Assembly (NCBI GenBank): GCA_025924435.1
Contig: JAICIL010000138.1
Coordinates: forward strand, 1-10,985
Origin: Chloroflexia bacterium
GTDB taxonomy: Bacteria > Chloroflexota > Chloroflexia > Thermomicrobiales > JALYUS01
Length of the DNA: 10,985 nucleotides
Reading direction: 5' to 3'
In this document: piece after piece, positions 5,997 through 10,985 of the stretch
How the letters are laid out: each line of letters starts with the position of its first letter
Numbering within the stretch: position 1 is the stretch's first letter
Position numbers and translations under genes: made by a program
The notes under the pieces: model-generated
The model's input: only the letters and a program-made list of their open reading frames with translations
Database searches by the model: none
What the model was told of the DNA's origin: nothing

Positions 5997-6641
5997 TTAC
6001 TCGCCCGCGACGGTGGGCGCGAGTTCGTTCCAGGCGGTTTCCACCGCCTGGAACCGCTTATAGGTCGTGGAGAACGAGCGCCACATCGCGTCAATCGCGC
6101 CCTTCGCGGCGGCGGTGTCGCCCGCGCCCAGGGCGCTCCGCAGGTCCGCACCCGCCGCGTCCTGCGCCGCCGCGTTCGCCACAGCGGCATCCGCGAGGGC
6201 ATGCGCGGCGTCAAGATGGCGGGCGAGGAGCGTCTCCGGCGACTCGCCCGGTGCGGTGCGGGCGCGGCGTTCGTCGCGCGTCGAGCCGCCGTACTGATAG
6301 GGCAGCTTGGTGCCACCCTCGCGATCCCACTGCGTGTGCGTCGGCTCCAGATGGGGCGTGACGGAGAGGTAATAGGTCAGCGGTTCATCGCCGACGACGC
6401 GGATTGTGTGCCACTCGTCGGCGCGGGCGATGCAGATCTGCCCCGGCCCGAGGATCGCGGATTCGCCGGCGATGGTGAACTCGGCCCGCCCTTCGAGGAC
6501 GAGGAAGATCTCGTGGCCGAGGTCGTGTGTGTGGCCGCCGCCGCTCGTGCCCGGCTCCCGGCGGATGATGCGCGCCCGCATCTCCGGCGCGATGAAGATG
6601 TTGCGGACATCGGTGCGATAATCGAAGACTTCGAGCGGCAT
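5997..6641 (-). CDS. Cupin-domain protein with helical C-terminal extension
   Basis: A 214-aa soluble protein. Residues 1-95 form a single cupin barrel (PF07883 type): motif 1 is GGGHTHDLGHEIFLVLEG with metal ligands His37, His39 and Glu44; motif 2 is LGPGQICIARADEWHTIRV with the fourth ligand His78. Such cupins bind a divalent metal and act as small-molecule dioxygenases, isomerases or sensors; the substrate cannot be told. After a linker (100-130) the last 85 residues are Ala-rich and strongly helical (LLARHLDAAHALADAAVANAAAQ, then AMWRSFSTTYKRFQAVETAWNE), not part of a normal one-domain cupin. The start is well fixed by AGGAGG 7 nt before the ATG. It has its own candidate promoter at 6692-6700 and lies 355 nt before the secG start. 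Confidence 0.88.
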   Translation of the reverse strand: MPLEVFDYRTDVRNIFIAPEMRARIIRREPGTSGGGHTHDLGHEIFLVLEGRAEFTIAGESAILGPGQICIARADEWHTIRVVGDEPLTYYLSVTPHLEPTHTQWDREGGTKLPYQYGGSTRDERRARTAPGESPETLLARHLDAAHALADAAVANAAAQDAAGADLRSALGAGDTAAAKGAIDAMWRSFSTTYKRFQAVETAWNELAPTVAGE

Positions 6642-6648
6642 CGCGGTT

Positions 6649-6654
6649 CCTCCT
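6649..6654 (-). promoter_or_regulatory. Consensus ribosome binding site of the cupin gene
   Basis: AGGAGG on the minus strand, 7 nt before ATG at 6641. It is the strongest Shine-Dalgarno sequence in front of any gene in the window. Confidence 0.75.
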
Positions 6655-6691
6655 CGGCGGTAGATCGGCGGTTCCCTCCGTTCTGCCCCCG

Positions 6692-6700
6692 ATCATAGCA
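6692..6700 (-). promoter_or_regulatory. Candidate extended -10 promoter of the cupin gene
   Basis: TGCTATGAT on the minus strand fits an extended -10 (TG-n-TATGAT). No good -35 is present 17 nt upstream. The predicted start near 6685 gives a leader of about 44 nt including the AGGAGG site. Confidence 0.45.
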
Positions 6701-6743
6701 GCATCGCGGCGGCATGCGATGCGGGAACCTCGGCGCGTCGTCG

Positions 6744-6764
6744 CCTTGGGGTGACACCCCAAGG
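6744..6764 (-). terminator. Perfect hairpin just downstream of the small helical gene
   Basis: CCTTGGGGT (6744-6752) and its exact complement (6756-6764) with a 3-nt loop, starting 8 nt after the stop of the gene at 6773-7111. The stem is strong, but no T-run follows on the minus strand. It could be a Rho-assisted terminator, an mRNA end-stabilising hairpin, or a stem between two co-transcribed genes. Confidence 0.4.
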
Positions 6765-6772
6765 GAAACGGA

Positions 6773-7111
6773 TCAGAGCGTCTGCGAGGGGGAGTCCGCC
6801 CGCTCCGCGCGATGCCGCGACGATTCATCGCGCTCGCCGCGCTCCTGATCGCCGCCGTGGCCGCGCACACGCAGGCGCAGCGGGTTCGCGCGCATCGCTT
6901 CGCGGTCTTCGAGGCGGGCCATGAGCGCGTCAATTTTGTGGATCTCGCGGGCGATGCGCGCGAGCGCCGTCGAGATATAGGCGAGCAATCGGTCGGCGTC
7001 CGCCGAGTCCGCGTGCTTGCGCCGCAATTGCGTCACGGCGAGCAGGGCAACGGTGAGTTGCGTGCGAATCGTCACCAATTCGTCGTGTTCCGTGCTGTCC
7101 ATCGGTTCCAT
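6773..7111 (-). CDS. Small helical protein of unknown function
   Basis: A 112-aa protein I do not recognise. Residues 8-75 look like two long helices with coiled-coil character (ELVTIRTQLTVALLAVTQL, then ADRLLAYISTALARIAREI and KIDALMARLEDREAM). The last 35 residues are polar and highly charged (Arg/Asp/Glu/His). It has no membrane helix or signal peptide. Codon use matches neighbouring genes (strong G/C at third positions), which supports a real gene rather than a shadow reading. Two ATGs are possible (7111 and 7102); GAGATGGG lies just before the first. A long inverted repeat (7124-7178) sits immediately upstream. The preceding gene ends in a terminator, so this gene should have its own promoter, but I see no convincing one. 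Confidence 0.65.
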   Translation of the reverse strand: MEPMDSTEHDELVTIRTQLTVALLAVTQLRRKHADSADADRLLAYISTALARIAREIHKIDALMARLEDREAMRANPLRLRVRGHGGDQERGERDESSRHRAERADSPSQTL

Positions 7112-7123
7112 CCCATCTCGGCA

Positions 7124-7178
7124 GGCGCCGTCGCAATTGCATCAAGGCAAGAGCGCTGCCACAAGACGCGACGGCGCC
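7124..7178 (-). repeat. Inverted repeat with 11-bp perfect arms upstream of the small helical gene
   Basis: GGCGCCGTCGC at 7124-7134 and its exact complement at 7168-7178, with a 33-nt spacer. The near arm ends 12 nt before the start codon at 7111, so in an mRNA it would lie beside or over the ribosome binding region. It could be a leader stem, an operator, or chance in GC-rich DNA; 11 perfect pairs at this spacing make chance less likely. Confidence 0.5.
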
Positions 7179-7244
7179 GCACGATCCGCGATCCGGCGCA
7201 GCCGCGCACCGATCGCACGGGCCACGAGCATGGCGTGCACGCAT

Positions 7245-7271
7245 GAAAAAGCCGCCCCGACCGGGGCGGCT
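7245..7271 (-). terminator. Intrinsic (Rho-independent) terminator
   Basis: On the minus strand AGCCGCCCC, loop GGTC, GGGGCGGCT, followed directly by TTTTC: a 9-bp perfect G/C stem with a tetraloop and a U-run. It sits 23 nt after the stop of the gene at 7295-7801. It is the only textbook intrinsic terminator in the window and separates that gene from the small helical one downstream. Confidence 0.88.
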
Positions 7272-7294
7272 CCGCTCGCGTCCGGCGTCCCTGT

Positions 7295-7801
7295 TCAGAG
7301 CACGAGGGTGGCGAGCACCGCTTTCGCGAACGGGTCGAGGCGTTCCGGGTCGGGATGCTCGATCGCGAAGAGCAGCCCCGTATTGCGCGTCAGGATGCGC
7401 GCGTACGCGCCGAATTGGACGACGGTGGGATACGTCGCATGCACGAGTCGGTATCGCCCGTAGAATGTCTCGTATCCGCTCACGGTCATGGTCTCGAGGT
7501 CGCCGAGGATCGTCCCGTCCCGCTCCTCGATGCTCTCCTTCATCGTCTGGCTGTATCGCGCGCGATTGAGCAGCATCGCCCGGTGATAGCCGATCAGTTC
7601 CACCTCGATCGTGCCATCGCCCGGCTCGCCGCGCCACCGGTACTTCGGCAGCGGTTCTTTCGCCCGCAGATCGGTCGTCGAGACGAACGTGACCGGCACA
7701 TACATGATGCCGCCGCCCGGCAGGGAAACGCGCTTCGATTCCTCCCACTCGCCCAACGCCGGCCCGTGCAACTCTTGCGCGTTTCGGGATCGCAGTGCCA
7801 T
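7295..7801 (-). CDS. Hypothetical protein, single soluble domain
   Basis: A 168-aa protein I cannot assign. It has no signal peptide or membrane helix. The middle is beta-rich (GGGIMYVPVTFVSTTD, GTIEVELIGYHRAML); the second half has alternating hydrophobic strands (VSGYETFYGRYRLVHATYP, VVQFGAYARILTRN, GLLFAIEHPDPE) and ends in a short helix. This pattern of a question-mark-like strand series with a final helix faintly recalls DcrB/PsbP-like domains, a guess only. The ATG at 7801 is chosen because AGGAAGGAG lies about 9 nt upstream; the open reading continues far upstream but only as a shadow of the glycosyltransferase. It ends at its own intrinsic terminator and has a long leader (promoter candidate at 8107-8115), so it appears to be a single-gene transcript. 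Confidence 0.75.
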   Translation of the reverse strand: MALRSRNAQELHGPALGEWEESKRVSLPGGGIMYVPVTFVSTTDLRAKEPLPKYRWRGEPGDGTIEVELIGYHRAMLLNRARYSQTMKESIEERDGTILGDLETMTVSGYETFYGRYRLVHATYPTVVQFGAYARILTRNTGLLFAIEHPDPERLDPFAKAVLATLVL

Positions 7802-8106
7802 CGGTCCTCGCTCCTTCCTGGCTGGGATTACTCGGGGCCGCATCGGCGGCAATCCGCTCCTAGTGAACGGTCCGCTACCCGCGCCGATGCGTGAACATGC
7901 TCCACCGGCGGCGCCTGTTCGCGAGCATGGCAACGCCGCTGGTCCTCGGTTCTTCCCGCATTCGGGAACATCCCTCTTCTGCCTCGCGGCGATGCCGGGC
8001 GCATGGGCGATGCGCGCGCAGACCGCTAAGGAGAGAAAATCTCCGTGAGGCTGATACGAGAATGAGCGTAGCCCGAAGGGCCGGACCGTGTTTCTCTCGC
8101 CCCGCA

Positions 8107-8115
8107 AGTATACCA
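8107..8115 (-). promoter_or_regulatory. Candidate extended -10 promoter upstream of the 168-aa protein
   Basis: TGGTATACT on the minus strand matches the extended -10 pattern TG-n-TATACT. No -35 match lies 17 nt upstream, where DNA is almost pure G/C. The only downstream gene is at 7801. Confidence 0.4.
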
Positions 8116-8124
8116 CGGTATCCC

Positions 8125-8144
8125 GTCGCGCGGGGCCGCGCGAC
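8125..8144 (-). terminator. GC hairpin downstream of the glycosyltransferase gene
   Basis: GTCGCGCGG and its exact complement with only two bases between (in practice 8 bp and a 4-nt loop), 52 nt after the glycosyltransferase stop. There is no T-run after it, so intrinsic termination is uncertain. It overlaps the spacer region of the promoter candidate at 8107. Confidence 0.35.
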
Positions 8145-8196
8145 GTGCCCCCACGCTGACCACCGCCGACGCGCCGGTCTCGCACCGTCCGCGATC

Positions 8197-9618
8197 CTAG
8201 CGAAAGTACGAGATGTACGAGTAGATCGTCAGCCCGATCAGGAACCAGAAGGAGAGGCGGCGGGGCGCGCGGCCGGCGGCGAGTGCGAGGCCGAGCGGGA
8301 CGAGGAAATACCAGGTGCGGATGCGCGGCCAGAGGATGAGGAAGACGGCGAGCGAGTCCGCCCACGCCGCCAGTTCGTCGTGGATTGTCCATGCCTCGAT
8401 CATGAAGCGGGAGCGCCAGATCTCCCACACCTGCCATGTAGCGAAGAGGAGCGCGGTGATGCCGACGATCACGGCGGGTGTGTGCGTCGAGAGGCGGCCC
8501 CCGGTCAGCAGCCAGAGCGCCCCGCCGATTGCTTTCGCGACAATGTTGTTCACGCCCCGGCCCGGCTCGTTGACGGTGCTCATCATGCTCGCGTACCCGG
8601 CCCAGTACGGGATGAACGCACAGACCGCCACGGCGACCGTCGCGGCCGCCAGCCGGATCGCCAGCCACCACCGCGCCCGCACCGGCGTGCGGAGCAGGAG
8701 GCGCAGGCCGCCAAGCCCGACCACCGGCAGCGTCGAATATTTAATCAGCGCGGAGGTCATCAACCCCACGATCGTCAGGAACGGGCGCGCGCGCGCGAGC
8801 AGGAGCGCGCTGCCGAGCATCACCGCCAGAATGAGCACATCGTTGTGCCCGATCACGACACCCTCGACCAGCACCATCGGGTTCCAGGCGAAGGCGAGGT
8901 AGCACCACCCCGCCTGCTCCGGCCACCGCCGCCGCACGAATGTGTAAATCAGCCAGCCGTCGAGCGTCGTCAGGACGAGCGCCACGAGTTTGAAGCGGAG
9001 GATCAGTTCGAGCGGCGAGACATCCGACCCGAAAGCGATTGCCTGCGAGATCAGCGTCCACAGCGGGCCGTACGGCGAGGGAATGTCCCGCCAGTAGAGA
9101 TAGGGGATGAGCGCGTCGCCCGGCGCGACGCTCTGCGCGGTCGAGAGATAGGGGTTTGCGTGGTAGACCGTCTCGAAGCGGGCGTACATCGCGTACGAGA
9201 ACGGATCGGTCGAAAAGAGCGGCGGGACGATCAAGGCCATCAACCCGAGCGCGATCGCGCCGGTAAGGACAATCCGGTGATCGATCACCTGCCCACGCAG
9301 TTTCCAGACGAGCGGCAGATAGACGAGCCATAAGCCGATGACGCACCACCACGCGACGAGCGCGAGTTGCGCCGGTGGGAAGACGGCGAGGGCGGGGAAG
9401 ACCTCATGAAAGAGTTGCGCGTTGCGGGTGATCTGCTCGTAGGGGGGGACGGCGGCGGGCCCGATCGGCCAATCCGCCGTGATGGAGCCGAGAACGAAGA
9501 GGATGCCGAAGAGCGCGGCACCGCCCGCCGCGAGGGTGATAGCCGTCGCCGACGCGCCCGTCTCCGCGTCCAGCGTGAGAATGGCGGCGCCGCGCTCTTC
9601 GGTGACGCTAACCGTCAT
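8197..9618 (-). CDS. Polytopic GT-C family glycosyltransferase (polyprenol-phosphate-sugar dependent, mannosyltransferase-like)
   Basis: A 473-aa integral membrane protein with about ten or more hydrophobic helices. Features fit GT-C enzymes that use a lipid-linked sugar such as polyprenyl-phosphomannose (GT87/DUF2029 and MptA/MptB-like): an early loop with FSTDPFSYAMYARF (136-148) carries the acidic residue (Asp138) expected of the catalytic site; it is followed by ANPYLST (154-160) and SPYGPLW (181-187), typical of this group. Further on are AFAWNPMVLVEGVVIGHND and several membrane spans. The active site faces outside, and products are usually cell-wall or membrane glycans. The ATG at 9618 has GAAGG 4 nt upstream; GTG at 9645 would add nine residues with no clear site. 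The acceptor and sugar are unknown. Confidence 0.87.
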   Translation of the reverse strand: MTVSVTEERGAAILTLDAETGASATAITLAAGGAALFGILFVLGSITADWPIGPAAVPPYEQITRNAQLFHEVFPALAVFPPAQLALVAWWCVIGLWLVYLPLVWKLRGQVIDHRIVLTGAIALGLMALIVPPLFSTDPFSYAMYARFETVYHANPYLSTAQSVAPGDALIPYLYWRDIPSPYGPLWTLISQAIAFGSDVSPLELILRFKLVALVLTTLDGWLIYTFVRRRWPEQAGWCYLAFAWNPMVLVEGVVIGHNDVLILAVMLGSALLLARARPFLTIVGLMTSALIKYSTLPVVGLGGLRLLLRTPVRARWWLAIRLAAATVAVAVCAFIPYWAGYASMMSTVNEPGRGVNNIVAKAIGGALWLLTGGRLSTHTPAVIVGITALLFATWQVWEIWRSRFMIEAWTIHDELAAWADSLAVFLILWPRIRTWYFLVPLGLALAAGRAPRRLSFWFLIGLTIYSYISYFR

Positions 9619-9724
9619 GGGGCCTTCGAACGAGCGCGGCCACACGGGGGGCTATCCAAGCGGCGAACCGTCGCCGATATGGTCGCGGCATACTCGGCCG
9701 ATGCATGATGGCGCAATACGACAC
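9608..9724 (-). CDS. Possible 38-codon upstream ORF overlapping the glycosyltransferase start
   Basis: From GTG at 9722-9724 to TAG at 9608-9610, overlapping the first three codons of the glycosyltransferase in another frame. AGGAGGG (9734-9740) lies 9 nt before the GTG, a better ribosome binding site than the glycosyltransferase has. The peptide is rich in Arg and Pro (PRPYRRRF, RVAALVRR) and resembles nothing I know. The overlap would fit translational coupling, but such an ORF can arise by chance in GC-rich DNA. Confidence 0.25.
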   Translation of the reverse strand: MSYCAIMHRPSMPRPYRRRFAAWIAPRVAALVRRPHDG

Positions 9725-9733
9725 GGTACCGTG
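9722..9733. repeat. 12-bp perfect palindrome CACGGTACCGTG
   Basis: Located between the promoter candidate at 9805 and the glycosyltransferase start, overlapping the GTG of the possible upstream ORF. It has the form of a dimer-binding operator half-site pair; no specific regulator can be named. Confidence 0.3.
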
Positions 9734-9804
9734 CCCTCCTGACGATGCACTGACCCGGACGGGCCCGGACAGGCCGGTCATCCCTACCGCAAGTTCCACG
9801 CCAT

Positions 9805-9813
9805 ACTATACCA
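9805..9813 (-). promoter_or_regulatory. Candidate extended -10 promoter of the glycosyltransferase gene
   Basis: TGGTATAGT on the minus strand (TG-n-TATAGT) with no matching -35. It would start a transcript near 9798, ahead of the possible upstream ORF (9724) and the glycosyltransferase (9618). It lies directly downstream of heptad repeat C. A second TATAGT occurs at 9907-9912, directly downstream of repeat D. Confidence 0.4.
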
Positions 9814-9822
9814 GAGGCAAGA

Positions 9823-9850
9823 AGTGCTGAGTACTGAGTGCTGAGTACCG
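9823..9850 (-). repeat. Heptanucleotide tandem repeat C
   Basis: Four units AGTGCTG, AGTACTG, AGTGCTG, AGTACCG on the plus strand: the same unit as repeats A and B, with variation at positions 4 and 6. It lies in the gap between the CHAP peptidase and the glycosyltransferase. The rest of the 9619-9947 gap holds the palindrome, promoter candidate and repeat D listed separately. Confidence 0.85.
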
Positions 9851-9913
9851 AGGAGACAGAAGAGCACGAGGAGGAATCGCTCGGCATCCATCGCCCACGA
9901 GTGATTACTATAT

Positions 9914-9934
9914 ACGCAACACGCAGCACGCAGT
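9914..9934 (-). repeat. Heptanucleotide tandem repeat D (ACGCAGC type)
   Basis: Three units ACGCAAC, ACGCAGC, ACGCAGT. On the minus strand they read as GTGCTGC-like heptads, related in length and core (GTGCTG) to repeats A-C. They begin 13 nt after the stop of the CHAP peptidase gene. Confidence 0.7.
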
Positions 9935-9947
9935 ACTCGTTCCTTCC

Positions 9948-10814
9948 CTACGGCCACGCGGGCATGCGGGGCAGGTCGCCGTCGTCCGCCGGGGTCAGGA
10001 GCGGGGCAATCACGGCGGTTTCGGCGGATGGGGCGGTCGCGCCATACGGTCGCCAGCCCAAGTAGGAGGGCCAGTTCTCGTACGCGCTGCGCATGATGCC
10101 CCCGCCGAGCGCGGAGAGCATCGTGCCGTCGCCCAGGGCGATGCCGACATGCCCGTTCGGGTCCGCGCGCTGGTCGAAGTAGACGACGCTCCCCGCCGGC
10201 GCCCGGCCACGATAGAGCGGCCCGCTAATCGCGTCGAGCAAGGCGCTCGCGTAGCGCGGGCGCGGCACGCCCGCCTCGTCCATCACATCGCCGATGTACA
10301 TCTCGCACCACCCGCCCCACGGGACGCCGTCCGGCCGGGCCTGCTCGCCGAAATGGCGCGCGGCGGCGTGGACGACCGCCATATTGCCGCCGATGCCCGG
10401 ATCGTCCAGCAGAACGAGGTTCGCGAGCGCCGCGACCTCCTCTGGGCTTGGAGTGACGACGGGCACGGCGGTGGGCGTCCCGGTCGGTGTATCGGTGGGT
10501 GTGGCCGTCGGCTGGCTCGTCGCGGTCGGGGGCGGCGTCTCGGTGTTCGGGGGGCGCGTTGCAGTCGGCGGCACGGTCGGCGTATGCGCCGTGGGAGAGG
10601 CCACCCCGGCGGTCGCCGTCGCCGGTGGCATTTCCGCCGTCGGCGGTTGCAGCGGCATGGCGATACCGGCGCCGGGTGGTGTCGGCGACGATGGGGGCGG
10701 CGATGGGGGCGATGGCGACACCGTCTCCCGGGGCGGCGTCGGCGATGATGTGCCGGGGTTGAGTTGCCCCGCCACGCCGGATGGCGGAGCGGTGGTCGGC
10801 GGCGACTGCTGCAT
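9948..10814 (-). CDS. CHAP/NlpC-P60-like cysteine peptidase with Pro/Thr-rich linker (N-terminus incomplete)
   Basis: The 288 visible residues split into a disordered Pro/Thr/Ser-rich linker (1-125, with runs such as TPTDTPTGTPTAVP) and a C-terminal papain-like domain (about 128-270). The probable catalytic Cys170 is in PWGGWCEMYIGDVMDEAG and the His222 in DPNGHVGIALGDGTML; the stretch APAGSVVYFDQ between them is the usual 'p-G-d-v-v-f' strand of CHAP and NlpC/P60 domains. Such enzymes cut peptidoglycan amide bonds outside the cell. I favour CHAP because the Cys lacks the D-C-S-G context of NlpC/P60. The ATG at 10814 is the first start after an in-frame stop (10926-10928), but there is no signal peptide. 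The linker runs on through the G-homopolymers, so the real N-terminus is probably lost to sequence errors or the contig edge. Confidence 0.75.
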   Translation of the reverse strand: MQQSPPTTAPPSGVAGQLNPGTSSPTPPRETVSPSPPSPPPSSPTPPGAGIAMPLQPPTAEMPPATATAGVASPTAHTPTVPPTATRPPNTETPPPTATSQPTATPTDTPTGTPTAVPVVTPSPEEVAALANLVLLDDPGIGGNMAVVHAAARHFGEQARPDGVPWGGWCEMYIGDVMDEAGVPRPRYASALLDAISGPLYRGRAPAGSVVYFDQRADPNGHVGIALGDGTMLSALGGGIMRSAYENWPSYLGWRPYGATAPSAETAVIAPLLTPADDGDLPRMPAWP

Positions 10815-10838
10815 CGCGGTCGGGATCGTCGTCGAGGC

Positions 10839-10985
10839 GGGGGGGGGGGGGGCCGGGGGGGGCGGGGGGGGGGGCGGCCGCCAACCCCGGGGGCGGGGGG
10901 GGGTGAGGTGAACACACCCAAACAGTCAACAAAGATGGTGGGCAAAAAACACACCCCCCCCAACCCCCACCACCGCAAACCCACC
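10839..10985. other. Low-complexity G/C-homopolymer contig end, probable sequence artefact
   Basis: Runs of up to 14 G (10839-10852), then more G blocks to about 10904, followed by a C/A-only-looking tail (about 10945-10985). No gene sense can be made of it. It coincides with the window end and with the break of the CHAP gene's N-terminus. Poly-G of this kind is typical of failing reads, though a Pro-codon-rich linker could also give CCC-rich minus-strand sequence. Confidence 0.6.

Larger units (their letters stand above)
7802..8196 (-). other. 395-nt gene-free stretch: probable structured 5' leader
   Basis: No credible ORF or tRNA/rRNA. The stretch lies between the glycosyltransferase stop and the 168-aa protein. 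If transcription starts at the extended -10 at 8107-8115, about 300 nt would be leader. Small perfect hairpins occur at 7953-7968 (TTCCCG, loop CATT) and 8030-8044 (GGAGA, loop GAAAA), and a longer one at 8125-8144. I recognise no riboswitch consensus. Confidence 0.35.

Noticed and set aside
739..8068. Shared 11-mer GAGAATGAGCG in palindrome copy 1 (739-749) and in the leader region (8058-8068)
   Set aside because: An exact 11-base match between two places in 11 kb of biased sequence is expected by chance, and flanks do not align.
8030..8090. Resemblance of plus-strand CTGATACGAGAATGAGCG to TPP riboswitch 3' core or hammerhead core
   Set aside because: The partner motif CTGAGA of TPP riboswitches and the G of the hammerhead CTGATGA core are missing, and no plus-strand gene follows.
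7802..8671. N-terminal extension of the 168-aa protein to 8671
   Set aside because: The upstream part is a frame shadow of the glycosyltransferase plus leader DNA; the ATG at 7801 has a good ribosome binding site and protein-like composition begins there.
1..10985. CRISPR array, transposon or phage module
   Set aside because: No repeat-spacer pattern, no transposase, integrase or phage protein on either strand; the tandem heptads have no spacers.

Overview
The window is a high-GC bacterial fragment of about 11 kb. Its best fit is the Chloroflexota, perhaps a Thermomicrobia-like lineage. This placement is an inference from the gene mix, the proline/threonine-rich membrane-anchored proteins and the style of intergenic repeats; no rRNA or phylogenetic marker is present to prove it. 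The right edge (about 10839-10985) is G/C-homopolymer-rich and looks like a contig end with poor sequence.

Layout. A 5'-truncated MFS transporter (1-695) is the only plus-strand gene. Everything else I can support is on the minus strand, so it is read here from right to left: a secreted or anchored CHAP/NlpC-like cysteine peptidase with a Pro/Thr-rich linker (9948-10814, N-terminus broken at the edge); a polytopic GT-C type glycosyltransferase (8197-9618), possibly preceded by a 38-codon upstream ORF; an unrecognised 168-aa protein (7295-7801) with a long leader and a clear intrinsic terminator; a small helical protein (6773-7111); a cupin protein with an extra helical C-terminal region (5997-6641); secG (5601-5822) followed 13 nt later by a membrane-anchored family 5 solute-binding protein (3611-5587); tatA (3171-3353) followed by lepB (2432-3139) and an amidohydrolase (1275-2366); and a small protein of the family usually labelled 'ADP-ribosylation/crystallin J1' (783-1172).

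Functional theme. Three housekeeping parts of protein export lie within 3.4 kb: SecG (Sec channel), TatA (twin-arginine channel) and LepB (signal peptidase I). With them are a membrane-anchored binding protein and, further off, a CHAP peptidase and a membrane glycosyltransferase, so most of the window concerns the cell envelope. secG has a near-consensus promoter (TTGACC-17-TATGCT) and probably drives the binding protein too.

Repeats. Two intergenic repeat types are the most unusual features. (1) G/C-rich palindromic elements beginning CCTCACCCC or CCTAACCCC lie directly against the stop codons of three genes (MFS, amidohydrolase, binding protein), always in the same orientation relative to the gene. 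(2) Heptanucleotide tandem repeats (AGTGCTG and variants, plus an ACGCAGC-type array) occur at four places, one of them translated into the N-terminus of the amidohydrolase. I found no tRNA, rRNA, CRISPR array, transposase or phage gene.
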